Below, in pieces: positions 15,263 to 23,475 of a DNA stretch of 38,709 bases (the stretch's first letter is position 1; every line of letters starts with the position of its first letter). The position numbers and the translations under genes are program-made. Source of the stretch: CAYPHY01 sp964410625 (GTDB taxonomy: Bacteria > Chloroflexota > Anaerolineae > Promineifilales > Promineifilaceae); contig CAYPHY010000047.1 in assembly GCA_964410625.1 (NCBI GenBank), forward strand, positions 1-38,709, in the 5' to 3' direction. The notes beneath the pieces are model-generated. The model made no database searches. It saw nothing but the letters and a program-made list of their open reading frames with translations, and was not told the DNA's origin.

Positions 15263-16705
15263 CTAATAAGCACGGCCGAAAATCGCAATTTGGTTCGCCG
15301 GTTTGCCGGTGTAGAAGCATTTTCCGTCGCCGCCCGGCTGTTCAAAGGGGAAGCAACGCAAGGTGGCCTTGGTCTCCTCCTTCACCCTTTGCTCATCTTC
15401 ATTGCTTCCTGCCCACCAGCAACGAGCAAAGCCATTGGTGATCGCTTCTTTGAACTCATCATAGTTGGTTACATCGCGGGTGCGCTCCCGACTAAAGGCC
15501 GTTGCCCGCTCCAGCAAACTCTGGTGAATATCCTGCAACAAATCAGTAATACGCGCGGCAAGCCCATCCTGCGAGACAAACTGCTTTCCTTCGCGGCCGA
15601 TCACATCCCGCCGCGCCAACCCAACCGAGTGATTCGCCACATCACGCGGGCCAAGTTCCACGCGCACCGGTACGCCGCGCAATTCCCAGTCATTAAACTT
15701 GAAGCCCGGCGTTAGATTATCGCGGTCATCTACCTTCAAGCGGATACCGGCCGCTTCCAGTTCTCCACTGATACGCGCCATTGCTTCCATGACGGCCGAA
15801 CGCTCTTCATCATTGCGGTAAATCGGCACAATCACCGCCTGGTAAGGGGCCAGCTTGGGCGGCATGATGATCCCTTGATCATCCCCGTGGGTCATGATAA
15901 TCGCCCCAATGAAGCGCGAGCTGATCGCCCAGGAAGTTGTCCAACAGTATTGAAGCTCATTGTTCTGGTCGAGATATTGAATATCAAACGCTTTGGCGAA
16001 GTTTTGGCCGAGGTTGTGCGATGTGCCGGACTGCAAAGCCTTTCCATCGCCCATCATCGCCTCCATTGTCTGCGTATCAATGGCCCCGGCAAAACGCTCT
16101 GCCTCCGACTTGACACCGCCAATGACGGGCACGGCCGCCTCATTGACGGAAAAGTCCGTATAGAGATCGAGCATCATGCGCGTGCGTTCCTCTGCTTCGG
16201 CGGCCGTTGCGTGGGCGGTGTGCCCCTCATGCCAATAAAACTCCAGCGTGCGTAGGAAAATCTTCGTGCGCAACTCCCAACGCACGACGCTGTTCCACTG
16301 GTTGAGCAACACCGGCAGGTCACGGTAGCTCTGAATCCATTTGGCATAGGCATGGCCGATGATCGTCTCTGAAGTCGGCCGCACCACCAGCGGTTCGGCC
16401 AGCTCCTCGCCGCCACCATGCGTCACCACCGCCAACTCCGGCGCAAACCCCTCCACATGCTTCGCTTCCTTCTGCAAGAAGCTCATCGGGATGAACATCG
16501 GGAAGGAAGCGTTTTGCACCCCCGTCGCCTTGATGCGCTTATCCAATACGGCGGTCATGTTCTCCCACAACGCCCAACCATAGGGCTTGACGATCATTGT
16601 CCCCCGCACCGGCCCATAGTCGGCCATATCGGCCTTCAGCACCACCGAGTTGTACCACTCGTTGAAGTCTTCTGCTCTCGAAACCACACCATTTTTTGAT
16701 GCCAT
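15263..16705 (-). CDS. proS: prolyl-tRNA synthetase, type 3 (archaeal/eukaryotic-like)
   Basis: This 480-residue class II synthetase attaches proline to tRNA-Pro in the cytosol. The compact length, the lack of an editing insertion, the opening VVLKADMADYGPVRGTMIVK and the C-terminal tyrosine (FGRAY) identify the short type-3 form. Motif 2 is seen in VVRWELRTKIFLRTLEF followed by WHEGHTAH; the anticodon-binding domain covers about 280-380. The C-terminal zinc domain keeps Cys429, Cys451 and Cys463, but the second cysteine of each expected pair is replaced. AGGAGG lies just before the ATG. A T-box leader upstream places it under control by uncharged tRNA-Pro. It is transcribed alone. Confidence 0.96.
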   Translation of the reverse strand: MASKNGVVSRAEDFNEWYNSVVLKADMADYGPVRGTMIVKPYGWALWENMTAVLDKRIKATGVQNASFPMFIPMSFLQKEAKHVEGFAPELAVVTHGGGEELAEPLVVRPTSETIIGHAYAKWIQSYRDLPVLLNQWNSVVRWELRTKIFLRTLEFYWHEGHTAHATAAEAEERTRMMLDLYTDFSVNEAAVPVIGGVKSEAERFAGAIDTQTMEAMMGDGKALQSGTSHNLGQNFAKAFDIQYLDQNNELQYCWTTSWAISSRFIGAIIMTHGDDQGIIMPPKLAPYQAVIVPIYRNDEERSAVMEAMARISGELEAAGIRLKVDDRDNLTPGFKFNDWELRGVPVRVELGPRDVANHSVGLARRDVIGREGKQFVSQDGLAARITDLLQDIHQSLLERATAFSRERTRDVTNYDEFKEAITNGFARCWWAGSNEDEQRVKEETKATLRCFPFEQPGGDGKCFYTGKPANQIAIFGRAY

Positions 16706-16730
16706 CTATTCGCCTCCTCAGAAACAGCTC

Positions 16731-16788
16731 ACGCAAAGCACGCTAAGGCGCAAAGGACAAAATCTTAGCGACCTTTGTGGCTTTGCGT
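16731..16788. repeat. word-permuted inverted repeat between T-box and proS
   Basis: Left-arm words ACGCAAAGC (16731-16739), CGCTAAG (16741-16747) and CAAAGG (16751-16756) each have a complement on the right: CTTAGCG (16764-16770), CCTTTG (16772-16777) and GCTTTGCGT (16780-16788). The two inner words are not in nested order. It lies between the T-box terminator and the proS ribosome binding site. Confidence 0.6.
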
Positions 16789-16815
16789 CAGCGATTCTAC
16801 TTTGATTCGTAGATC

Positions 16816-17122
16816 AAAAAAGCCTCGCCCCACTAGGGACGAGACTTCCTAATCTCGCGGTACCACCCTACTTAGACGGAACACTCCGCCTCACTCGGTG
16901 AACGCACCAGGCTGCTTGTTGATTTAGCGGCCGATGCGCCAGTCGGCTAACGGTGACTAACCGGTTGGGCTTCGCGGTTTGCCTCAGCAGCAAACCTTTT
17001 CGCCCACAGCTATCGAGATGGGTTCGGTCTATTGATCAGCACGAACTTGCACCGAACGTTCGCTCTCTGCGCCTGTTCCGCAAACCTACTATTTCTCGAT
17101 CAACGCTTTTCTTAGTTGATTG
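16816..17122 (-). promoter_or_regulatory. T-box riboswitch (tRNA-Pro sensing) upstream of proS
   Basis: On the - strand the leader carries the canonical T-box AGGGTGGTACCGCG (16856-16869), whose UGGU bulge pairs with the tRNA acceptor end. Stem I elements are visible upstream: AGTA, AGAGAGCG, GGTGCAAG, and a specifier-loop sequence GAACCCATC in which CCC (17020-17022) is a proline codon. Downstream of the T-box a terminator hairpin CTCGTCCC/GGGGCGAG is followed by TTTTTT (16816-16843). Uncharged tRNA-Pro would stabilise the antiterminator and allow proS transcription. The start of the leader is estimated from the promoter at 17128-17156. Confidence 0.92.
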
Positions 17123-17127
17123 TGCTA

Positions 17128-17156
17128 ATAGTACCAAATCTCACCCTGATAAGCAA
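17128..17156 (-). promoter_or_regulatory. sigma-70 promoter of the T-box/proS transcript
   Basis: Reading the - strand, TTGCTT (17156-17151), a 17-base spacer and TACTAT (17133-17128) form a well-spaced housekeeping promoter. Transcription would begin near 17121, just before stem I of the T-box. Confidence 0.65.
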
Positions 17157-17206
17157 CAGGCGGCCGCCATCAATCCCTTCACAGGCCACTCGATCAAGTG
17201 ACCAAT

Positions 17207-18145
17207 TTATAAAGCGGACAAGCAGTGTTGGATCAATGACAACAGCCGGTTCGTATCAATATCTACGCAAACGCTATAAATCGGCCGTTCCCCAATCAGC
17301 TCCCTTTCCCACACCGTCCGTCCATCTACCTCCCCACTCGTCTCCACTCGTAAATGACAGCGCTCGGTGTGGAACAAGGAAGGATCGAGCAACCAGGCAA
17401 CGGCCGCCGGATCGTGAATATGCGTTCCGCCATCAAGGGCATAAAAATCACGGTGAAACTGCTGGTAGACAGGGAAGATGCGGCCGAGTAATTCCCCGGA
17501 GGGATTGCCAAGCGCAGCGATCTGCTTCAGTTCAGCATTCCCCAACACTGCGCGGGTGGTTACGTCCAGACCAACCAACGTCAGCGGCCAATCGGCGGCA
17601 AAGACGACGGCCGCTGCTTCCGGATCGCCGTGTATGTTGGCTTCCGCCCACTGCGTTACATTGCCCGGCGTATCCACCGCGCCACCCATAATGACCACCT
17701 CTTGTACGGCGGCGGCGATCTGCGGTTCCTTTTGCAAGGCCAACGCCAGATTGGTCAGCGGCCCAACCGCCAGCAGTGTAATTTCCCCTGGCTGTTTCAG
17801 CACTTGCTCAATGATGAAGTCGGCGGCGTGGGTAGCGATCGGCCGTCCCTGTGGCGGCGGCAAAAATACATTCCCCAGCCCATCTTCGCCATGTACCTCG
17901 ACCGGCGTGGCACGGCGAGGGCGAGCGAGGGGATCGGCCGCGCCCTGGGCGACGAGAACGTCCTGGCGGCCGACCCATTCGAGGATATTGAGCGCATTCC
18001 GCGTAGTCGCCTCTACTTCATGGTTGCCAAACACCGTCGTCAGCCCCACCACTTCCAACGACTCCGCCCCCAGCGCCATCAAGATCGCCAGCGCATCATC
18101 AATGCCGGGATCAGTATCAATTATTATTTTTCTATGCATTCCCAT
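17207..18145 (-). CDS. inosine-uridine preferring nucleoside hydrolase
   Basis: This 312-residue cytosolic enzyme hydrolyses the N-glycosidic bond of ribonucleosides to give base and ribose (salvage). The N-terminal Asp cluster that binds calcium is present in DTDPGIDDALA, and the family motifs ALGAESLEVVGLTTVFGN, GPLTNLALAL, MGGAVDTPGN and HDPAAVAWLL are in order. Length is typical. Two start codons are possible, ATG 18145 and ATG 18139; the second gives MHRKIIIDTDPG and leaves more room for a ribosome binding site. The upstream gene on the same strand is an APH-like kinase, ending 20 bases before, so the two may be co-transcribed. Substrate preference cannot be read from sequence. Confidence 0.92.
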   Translation of the reverse strand: MGMHRKIIIDTDPGIDDALAILMALGAESLEVVGLTTVFGNHEVEATTRNALNILEWVGRQDVLVAQGAADPLARPRRATPVEVHGEDGLGNVFLPPPQGRPIATHAADFIIEQVLKQPGEITLLAVGPLTNLALALQKEPQIAAAVQEVVIMGGAVDTPGNVTQWAEANIHGDPEAAAVVFAADWPLTLVGLDVTTRAVLGNAELKQIAALGNPSGELLGRIFPVYQQFHRDFYALDGGTHIHDPAAVAWLLDPSLFHTERCHLRVETSGEVDGRTVWERELIGERPIYSVCVDIDTNRLLSLIQHCLSAL

Positions 18146-18165
18146 CTCTTATACCACTTATACCA

Positions 18166-19095
18166 CTACTCAATATAGTCCCAGTAGTGCTGGTGATTCA
18201 AGTTTGCCACGCACCACAAATAATGTCCATCGGCACATTCTAACGAATAGGCATTGGCCCCTAGAATGCTATAGAGCAGTACGTAGCGATAGAGCTTCCC
18301 CCGAACTTGCTCTCCGAGTCTTGCCAGAATCACTTCTAAATAACGGCCGCGCAGATCCGCTTTGAGAGAATCATACATATCAAAAAACACCCAACTCGTC
18401 GCCACATCATATAGCGCATCCCCATACATCGTCATTAAGCCAAAATCGAATAAAGCGTTGATTTCCAATGCATCGTTGACGAAAAGATTCCCAGGATAAA
18501 AATCGCCATGAAGGAGGGAAAGTTCGCCATCATAGGGTTGGGCCAGAAACGCCCGAAGCTGCCCGATTTTGCTCGCGAACTGCGCCACATCACGAGAGAG
18601 ATAGGGTGTTAGCTGGGCGAGTTTTAATGCCAGATAGCGATCAAGAAAGTGATGCCAATCGCCATTCGTTTGTTGACTGATTCCTTCCGAATCGAAGAGC
18701 AGATATCGTTCTGTAGATGGTGACGCTTTGATGGCTGATAAGGCGCAAACGGCCGTCAAATAGCGCTCCATCACTTGTTCCAATTGCCGCGCATCCAGAC
18801 CGGGCAAGCGATCTTCCAGCCTTTCACCATTTAACCGTCGCTCGACCGTAACAATCGTATCACCCTCTTGAATAACGTCATAGATATAGGGCAACTCATA
18901 GGGGAGGTGTTGGCGCTCCAGACTTTCGTAGAATGTCTTCAACGTTTTCAAGTGCGACAGGCTCGTTGTCCCAGGATACAGTTTCAGCACCCGGTGGGAA
19001 TCCAGCGCATAGGCTTCTGCTTCCATCCCCCCGCCCAACCGCGCGTCCGGTGAAACATCATACTTTTGTAGCAGTTGAGCCCTAGGAAAATCCAT
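18166..19095 (-). CDS. aminoglycoside phosphotransferase (APH)-like kinase
   Basis: This 309-residue protein has a protein-kinase-like fold. The catalytic loop is seen as LLHGDFYPGNLFVND and the metal-binding motif as ALFDFGLMTMYGD. The N-terminal lobe has GGGMEAEAYAL and a likely ATP lysine in HRVLKLY. Such proteins phosphorylate small molecules such as homoserine, choline, fructosamine or drugs; nothing here points to a specific one, so no resistance role is inferred. The start ATG overlaps the stop of a 16-codon frame (19095-19145) as TAATG, suggesting translational coupling to the short frame downstream of a ribbon-helix-helix gene. Confidence 0.82.
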   Translation of the reverse strand: MDFPRAQLLQKYDVSPDARLGGGMEAEAYALDSHRVLKLYPGTTSLSHLKTLKTFYESLERQHLPYELPYIYDVIQEGDTIVTVERRLNGERLEDRLPGLDARQLEQVMERYLTAVCALSAIKASPSTERYLLFDSEGISQQTNGDWHHFLDRYLALKLAQLTPYLSRDVAQFASKIGQLRAFLAQPYDGELSLLHGDFYPGNLFVNDALEINALFDFGLMTMYGDALYDVATSWVFFDMYDSLKADLRGRYLEVILARLGEQVRGKLYRYVLLYSILGANAYSLECADGHYLWCVANLNHQHYWDYIE

Positions 19096-19162
19096 TATAA
19101 AGTATCTGAACCTGTGGCTGGCTCACGTTTGAAATCGATGATCATGCCTCGTTTTACGCTTG

Positions 19163-19396
19163 TCATTCCGGCCAATCCACAAGTGCTGCCTCGGTTAATT
19201 CTTCTAGCTCAGCGTCCTCTCCAAAAATCTCAGCGTACAAAGCTGCAGACTGCCTGAGGCTTTGCATTTCTAGCTCATCCTTCAAGCGTAGTAATACAGT
19301 TCGAACCAGGTGGCTTTTATCCTTAAACCCATAACGCCTGTAATCGCCCACGAAATCCCGTAGTCCAGGCGTGAGGCTAAACTTTGACTGTCGCAT
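19163..19396 (-). CDS. ribbon-helix-helix DNA-binding protein, antitoxin-like
   Basis: This 77-residue protein, MRQSKFSLTPGLRDF onwards, has the ribbon-helix-helix pattern: a short N-terminal strand (KFSLT) and two helices (LRDFVGDYRRYGFKD, then SHLVRTVLLRLKDELEMQ). It ends with an acidic tail (ELEELTEAALVDWPE). This is the layout of ParD/CopG-type antitoxins, but no toxin gene follows; downstream are only a 16-codon frame and the APH-like kinase. An inverted repeat AGGCCCT/AGGGCCT just upstream may be its operator. ATG 19396 is preferred to upstream in-frame starts because the family strand begins there. Confidence 0.65.
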   Translation of the reverse strand: MRQSKFSLTPGLRDFVGDYRRYGFKDKSHLVRTVLLRLKDELEMQSLRQSAALYAEIFGEDAELEELTEAALVDWPE

Positions 19397-19410
19397 CACC
19401 AAACACCAAA

Positions 19411-19429
19411 AGGCCCTAAAACAGGGCCT
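19411..19429. promoter_or_regulatory. AGGCCCT/AGGGCCT inverted repeat, possible operator
   Basis: AGGCCCT (19411-19417) and AGGGCCT (19423-19429) flank a 5-base spacer, 15 bases upstream of the ribbon-helix-helix start codon on the - strand. The position fits an autoregulatory site; a weak terminator hairpin is the alternative. Confidence 0.45.
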
Positions 19430-19506
19430 AAAATTACAATCCAATTCAGGGGTAAATTATCCCTTCCTATACTTTTATAAGTCAAGCCTTACCAATCGGT
19501 CGAGAG

Positions 19507-21339
19507 TTAACCCCGTTCAGGCTCCATTTGCTTTACAGCCCGAACCTGCCGCAAGATGGACTCGGCTCCTTCGCGTGCGGCCGTACTCTCGGTCCCCAGC
19601 ATCGCCGCCAGCTCGCGCACACGGCCGCCTAGTTCCAGTGTATGAACGGCCGTTGTTGTTCGCCCGTCCTGGATATGCTTGCTGACGTGGAAATGGGCGT
19701 CGCCATAACCGGCCAACTGTGGCAAGTGGGTGACAACAATCACCTGGTGCTGCGCCCCGTTGGTCAGGCCCCACAGCTTGCGGCCGACAATATCCCCGAC
19801 ACGGCCGCCAATGCCCTGGTCAATCTCGTCAAAGATCAGCGTCGGCGTCTCATCAACCTGGGCCAATGCCGTCTTCAACGCCAACATCAACCGCGCCGTC
19901 TCGCCACCGCTGGCAACCTTGGCCATCGGCTTCAACGGTTCGCCAGGATTGGTCGAGAGCAAAAACTCCGCCCGGTCAATCCCCATCGCATCAAAGGTAA
20001 CTCTGGGGGGGATTGGAGATTGGAAATCGGAGACTGGGAGACTAGGAGATTGCGAGATTGTCCCAGTCTCCCAATCTCCTAGTCTCTCAGTCTCTATATA
20101 CACGCCATTCTCATCCGGCTCCAGCGCAAAAGCCACCTTAAACTGTGCGCCTTCCATGCGTAGCTCATTGAGATGGTATTCGACGGACTCGGCCAGCTTT
20201 TCGGCCGCTGCCTTTCGCTTTTGTGAGAGGGCCATCGCCACACGGCCGATTTTCCGCAGGTACTTCTCCTGTTCCGCTTCCAGTTCGGCCGTGCGTACCT
20301 CGCTATTCTCTAATACTTTAAGTTCTTCCTGAGCACGGTCACGCGCTGCCAGCAGACCAGCAATACTGTCCTCGTTGTACTTCCGTTTGAGCGTGCTGAT
20401 CGCCTCCAATCGCTCTTCGACCACATTCAGCCGTTGCGGGTTAAATTCCAACTGGTCGAGATAGTCCTGTACCTCTCCGGCTATTTCGCTAAACTGAAAG
20501 GTCAGACCTTGTAGATTATCGAGCAACCCTTCTTTGGTTGGATCAAAGCGCACCAACTGGCTAATGGCTCGTTCGACACTGCCCAGCAGGTTGGTGATCG
20601 AAGGGGTGTCATCGTCCACGCCCGTCATCAGCGCGGTGGCCTCGGCCGCGTGGTGGGCCAATTGCTCGGCATTCGCCAGCCGGGTGCGCTCGGCACGAAG
20701 CTCCTCCTCTTCGTCCGGCTGCAAGGCCAGGGCATTAATCTCCTGTAGCTTAAACTCAAGTAGTTCGATCCGTTGGGCGATGTTACGCTTATCCCGTTGC
20801 AATGATTGCAGTTCGCGCTGGATGGCCTGGAGTTTGCGCACTTCCGCCGCCAACGCTTCCCGCTCAGCAACCAGTCCACCATAGGCATCGAGCAGCGGCA
20901 AGTGGGCACGAGGATGCAATAGCGAGAGATGCTCGCCCTGCCCATGAATGTCAATCAATGGTTCCGCTACCTGGCGCAAGAGGGTAAGGTTGACGGCACG
21001 GCCGTTGACGCGGCTGATGCTGCGGCCGTTCGTCCGCAACTCGCGCGAGAGCAACAACGTCCCCGCATCTTCATCGTCCAACCCTTCCGCTTCTAAAAGG
21101 GGTTGCAGCCGCTGTTGCAAGGGGGGTTCAAGGCGGAAGAGGGCTTCGACAATCGCCTCCTCGCAACCGGCGCGCACCATCGTCGTATCGGCTCGGCCGC
21201 CCAACACCAGCGTCACGGCATCGAGGATGATTGACTTACCAGCGCCGGTTTCGCCGGTGAGGACGTTAAAACCGGGAGCGAACTGCATACGCAGTTCGTC
21301 AATAATCGCAAAATTACGAATGCTCAGTTCAGTCAGCAT
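19507..21339 (-). CDS. recN: DNA repair protein RecN
   Basis: This 610-residue SMC-like ATPase binds double-strand ends during recombination. Walker A is TGETGAGKS near residue 30 (FNVLTGETGAGKSIILDAV). The central part (about 150-380) is coiled coil. The C-terminal head has the signature KVASGGETARLMLAL, Walker B PTLIFDEIDQGIGG and the conserved VTHLPQLAGYGD. Before the signature lies an unusual stretch (VYIETERLGDWETGT, then ISQSPSLPVSDFQSPI) encoded by a dispersed DNA repeat (20011-20095). This makes the protein longer than the usual 550-570 residues. ATG 21339 is preferred to the upstream TTG 21348. The upstream gene is 132 bases away. Confidence 0.95.
   Translation of the reverse strand: MLTELSIRNFAIIDELRMQFAPGFNVLTGETGAGKSIILDAVTLVLGGRADTTMVRAGCEEAIVEALFRLEPPLQQRLQPLLEAEGLDDEDAGTLLLSRELRTNGRSISRVNGRAVNLTLLRQVAEPLIDIHGQGEHLSLLHPRAHLPLLDAYGGLVAEREALAAEVRKLQAIQRELQSLQRDKRNIAQRIELLEFKLQEINALALQPDEEEELRAERTRLANAEQLAHHAAEATALMTGVDDDTPSITNLLGSVERAISQLVRFDPTKEGLLDNLQGLTFQFSEIAGEVQDYLDQLEFNPQRLNVVEERLEAISTLKRKYNEDSIAGLLAARDRAQEELKVLENSEVRTAELEAEQEKYLRKIGRVAMALSQKRKAAAEKLAESVEYHLNELRMEGAQFKVAFALEPDENGVYIETERLGDWETGTISQSPSLPVSDFQSPIPPRVTFDAMGIDRAEFLLSTNPGEPLKPMAKVASGGETARLMLALKTALAQVDETPTLIFDEIDQGIGGRVGDIVGRKLWGLTNGAQHQVIVVTHLPQLAGYGDAHFHVSKHIQDGRTTTAVHTLELGGRVRELAAMLGTESTAAREGAESILRQVRAVKQMEPERG
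20011..20095. repeat. in-frame GAGACT/GAGATTG repeat inside recN
   Basis: GAGACTAGGAGATTG (20038-20052) is the exact complement of 20072-20086, and GAGACTGGGA (20030-20039) of TCCCAGTCTC (20061-20070). The two word pairs are not nested but permuted. Related words (CAATCTC, CAGTCTC, CTAATCTC) fill 22485-22550 outside genes. The element is in frame with recN and adds about 28 residues between the coiled-coil region and the ATPase head. Confidence 0.75.
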
Positions 21340-21370
21340 ACGTGACAACTTGGACTTATACCATTAAGAA

Positions 21371-21471
21371 TTTTTGCATCGAATTAGCGCGAATTTTCGC
21401 GAACATTCGTCTGAATTTGCAGGCGAGGTTCTTCCATTCGCGTCAATTTGATGCAGATGCATAAGTGAATT
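21371..21471. repeat. word-based intergenic repeat upstream of recN
   Basis: The gap 21340-21471 between recN and the upstream gene contains imperfect dyads of GAATTAGCGCGAATTTTCGCG and ATTCGCGTCAATTTGATGC type, split here into their words, and dyads around TGCATC/GATGCA. No promoter or gene was recognised. Confidence 0.5.
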
Positions 21472-22413
21472 TTAGCGCATTTGCCAGTACGCTGCACCAC
21501 CACCGACAAAAAGATATATCGCCGGACCGGCCAAAGCGAGTAATGAACCAAACTGGCCCATCAGGACGGCGAGAAAAATGGGGAATGCCGGGATAAGCAC
21601 GCCGAGGACCATCATGGCGACGACCAAATGGGGCAGGTAACGGCCGCGCCGGTTGCCAATGGCTCGTTTGGTGACGCGGCCGATGAAGCCACCCACCGCA
21701 CCACTAACCATGAATAAGATGATGTAATAAAAGAATCCAAATCCTCCCTGCAGCACATAAATCAACAGGAAGCCGATCAACATACTGAGGGGCAACGAGA
21801 CGGCCGCAGCAATCACATAGTCTAAAAAGCGATTATTAAAGAACGTGTCTTCCGCCTCACGCATACATTCCGGGCAGATATAACCGACGGGCGTCTTGTT
21901 GGCGCAGCGCATACAAATCGGCCGGTTGCAGTTATAGCAACGCAACGACGTCGGCCGATCAGGATGGCGATAGCAAAACAGTTCATGGGTCTCGGCCAAC
22001 GGCCCTTCAATATAGGACCCTTCGGCCTGTCCACTGGTCTCGCCGACCACTTCCCATTTATTCCGTCCCGTGCTTTCAGCGGGCAACGCTTCCTTGACGC
22101 GGCTGGCGGCCGTTTCCTGGGTCGCGGTGCTTGCTACATCTTCCGTGAGGGTAAGGGGCTTTTCTTCCTCTCCTGCTAAGGCCGCCGCGGCCGCCGTATT
22201 GTCGGGGTTCAAGGCCAACGCCCGTTCATAAGCTGCCCGCTTCTCCGCCGGATCGAATAGCACGCGGGCCAGACCAACCCAGGCGGCATCGGCCGAGGGC
22301 GCTTCCTCGATGATCTGACGATAGAGCATCTCGGCCGCTGCAAACTTTCCATTTTCCGCATTTCGCTCCGCCTGGCGTAACAAATTCCGCAACCTCGGTC
22401 CACTTATTTCCAT
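21472..22413 (-). CDS. TPR and B-box zinc-finger membrane protein
   Basis: This 313-residue protein has three parts. Residues 1-75 contain about two TPR-like repeats (NGKFAAAEMLYRQIIEEAP, then KRAAYERALALNPDN). Residues about 140-185 form a cysteine-rich zinc finger, with CYRHPDRPTSLRCYNC followed by CMRCANK and CPEC, resembling a B-box. The C-terminal 125 residues hold about four hydrophobic helices, including a glycine-rich GGFGFFYYIILFMVSGAVGG. Similar zinc-finger/membrane fusions are common hypothetical proteins in Chloroflexota. ATG 22413 is preceded by AAGGG. The upstream gene is nadK. Function is not known; a membrane-associated adaptor role is inferred from the domains. Confidence 0.72.
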   Translation of the reverse strand: MEISGPRLRNLLRQAERNAENGKFAAAEMLYRQIIEEAPSADAAWVGLARVLFDPAEKRAAYERALALNPDNTAAAAALAGEEEKPLTLTEDVASTATQETAASRVKEALPAESTGRNKWEVVGETSGQAEGSYIEGPLAETHELFCYRHPDRPTSLRCYNCNRPICMRCANKTPVGYICPECMREAEDTFFNNRFLDYVIAAAVSLPLSMLIGFLLIYVLQGGFGFFYYIILFMVSGAVGGFIGRVTKRAIGNRRGRYLPHLVVAMMVLGVLIPAFPIFLAVLMGQFGSLLALAGPAIYLFVGGGAAYWQMR

Positions 22414-22433
22414 GAGCAACCCTTCAGACAGTA

Positions 22434-22546
22434 CGCAGATTGACGCTGATAAAACGCAGATTTTCGCTGATCATCCATTCACTCAATCTCCCAGTCTCCT
22501 AATCTCTCAATCTCCAGTCTCTAATCCCCAATTATCCAATCTCTCC
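22434..22546. repeat. ACGCAGATT / CTCCAGTCTC word repeats between nadK and the zinc-finger gene
   Basis: Two word families sit side by side. ACGCAGATTGACGCTGAT and AAACGCAGATTTTCGCTGAT are direct near-copies at 22434-22472. Then CAATCTCCCAGTCTCC, TAATCTCTCAATCTCC and AGTCTCTAATCCCC follow at 22485-22525. The first family recurs as palindromes around hisS, the second inside recN. Confidence 0.65.
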
Positions 22547-23389
22547 CTACAAATGCGCCCACTTATGTCCCAACCCCTCCATCAGTCGGCGATAGAAGTA
22601 ACCGGAACTTTCTACACGCACAAAGGAACAAGTTTGGTCGTGTTTGGTGATCAAAATTTTATCGCCGCTGTTCAACGGAATGCTTCGTTGTCCATCTACC
22701 GTCAGATTGGCCTCATGGCTCATCTCGACCTGCACGCTAATCCTGGCCCCTTCGTGCAAGACCAACGACCGGTTGAAACTGAGATGGGGAGCGACGGGGA
22801 CAATGATAATGTTTTGTAGCTGGGGGGGCAACAAAGGGCCGCCGGCGGCCATCGCATAGGCTGTCGAGCCGGTTGGGGTGGCGATAATCAACCCATCGGC
22901 CGTATACATCGTCACTAAATCGTCATCAACCTGTAAATGGAGGCGGATGGTGCGTGATTGCGCCCCTCGGCCGACGACCACCTCATTCAAGGCCACATAG
23001 CCACCCAAATCCTGCTCACCGCGCCAATGTCTGGCGTGGATCAGCAAGCGACGTTCAATCCAATAGTCACCGTGAAGTACCTTCTCTAATTTCTCCGGCC
23101 AATCTTCCGGCTGTGCTTCGCTGAGGAAGCCAACACGCCCCAGGTTGATCCCCAGAATCGGCACATTATGCGGGACAGTCCAGCGCGCCGCCCGCAAGGT
23201 AGAGCCGTCTCCGCCGAGAACAATCAACAGCGATGTATCAGACAGCGATTCGCCCAGGTCTTCATCGGCATCCCAGGGTGCGGCCGTCCACGAATCCACG
23301 CCGCGATCTGCTAACCAGGCCGCAATCTCGGCCGCCAGTGGTGCTGATTTGGGAATTCGTGGCTGTTGTAAGATGCCGATGAGGTTCAT
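22547..23389 (-). CDS. nadK: NAD kinase (ATP-NAD kinase)
   Basis: This 280-residue cytosolic enzyme phosphorylates NAD to NADP. The catalytic GGDGSTL motif lies near residue 60 (LIVLGGDGSTLRAA), followed by ILGINLGRVGFLSE, the NE pair in ALNEVVVGRG, and the nucleotide-binding IATPTGSTAYAMAAGG. The N-terminus MNLIGILQQPR resembles the normal Rossmann start. ATG 23389 is chosen over an in-frame extension upstream because that extension is encoded by the palindrome at 23410-23475. No strong ribosome binding site is visible. hisS lies upstream on the same strand. Confidence 0.94.
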   Translation of the reverse strand: MNLIGILQQPRIPKSAPLAAEIAAWLADRGVDSWTAAPWDADEDLGESLSDTSLLIVLGGDGSTLRAARWTVPHNVPILGINLGRVGFLSEAQPEDWPEKLEKVLHGDYWIERRLLIHARHWRGEQDLGGYVALNEVVVGRGAQSRTIRLHLQVDDDLVTMYTADGLIIATPTGSTAYAMAAGGPLLPPQLQNIIIVPVAPHLSFNRSLVLHEGARISVQVEMSHEANLTVDGQRSIPLNSGDKILITKHDQTCSFVRVESSGYFYRRLMEGLGHKWAHL

Positions 23390-23409
23390 AGATGAGGGAC
23401 GCAGATTTT

Positions 23410-23475
23410 CGCGGATGCTACGCGGATAAACGCTGATTTTTATCAGGATCAGCATTTATCTACGTAGTATCCGCG
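23410..23475. repeat. 28-bp imperfect palindrome between hisS and nadK
   Basis: Arms 23410-23437 and 23448-23475 pair over 28 bases with four mismatches, all of transition type. The words are CGCGGAT, GATAAACGCTGAT and CTACG. The right arm abuts the hisS stop codon at 23476-23478, and the repeat word GAACGCTGATTAACGCGGAT reads through the last codons of hisS. It may act as terminator or mRNA-end stabiliser, but there is no U-run. Confidence 0.8.

Noticed and set aside
23390..23455. N-terminal extension of NAD kinase (22 extra residues)
   Set aside because: The extension is encoded by the palindromic repeat and lacks similarity to the family N-terminus; ATG 23389 gives the normal start.
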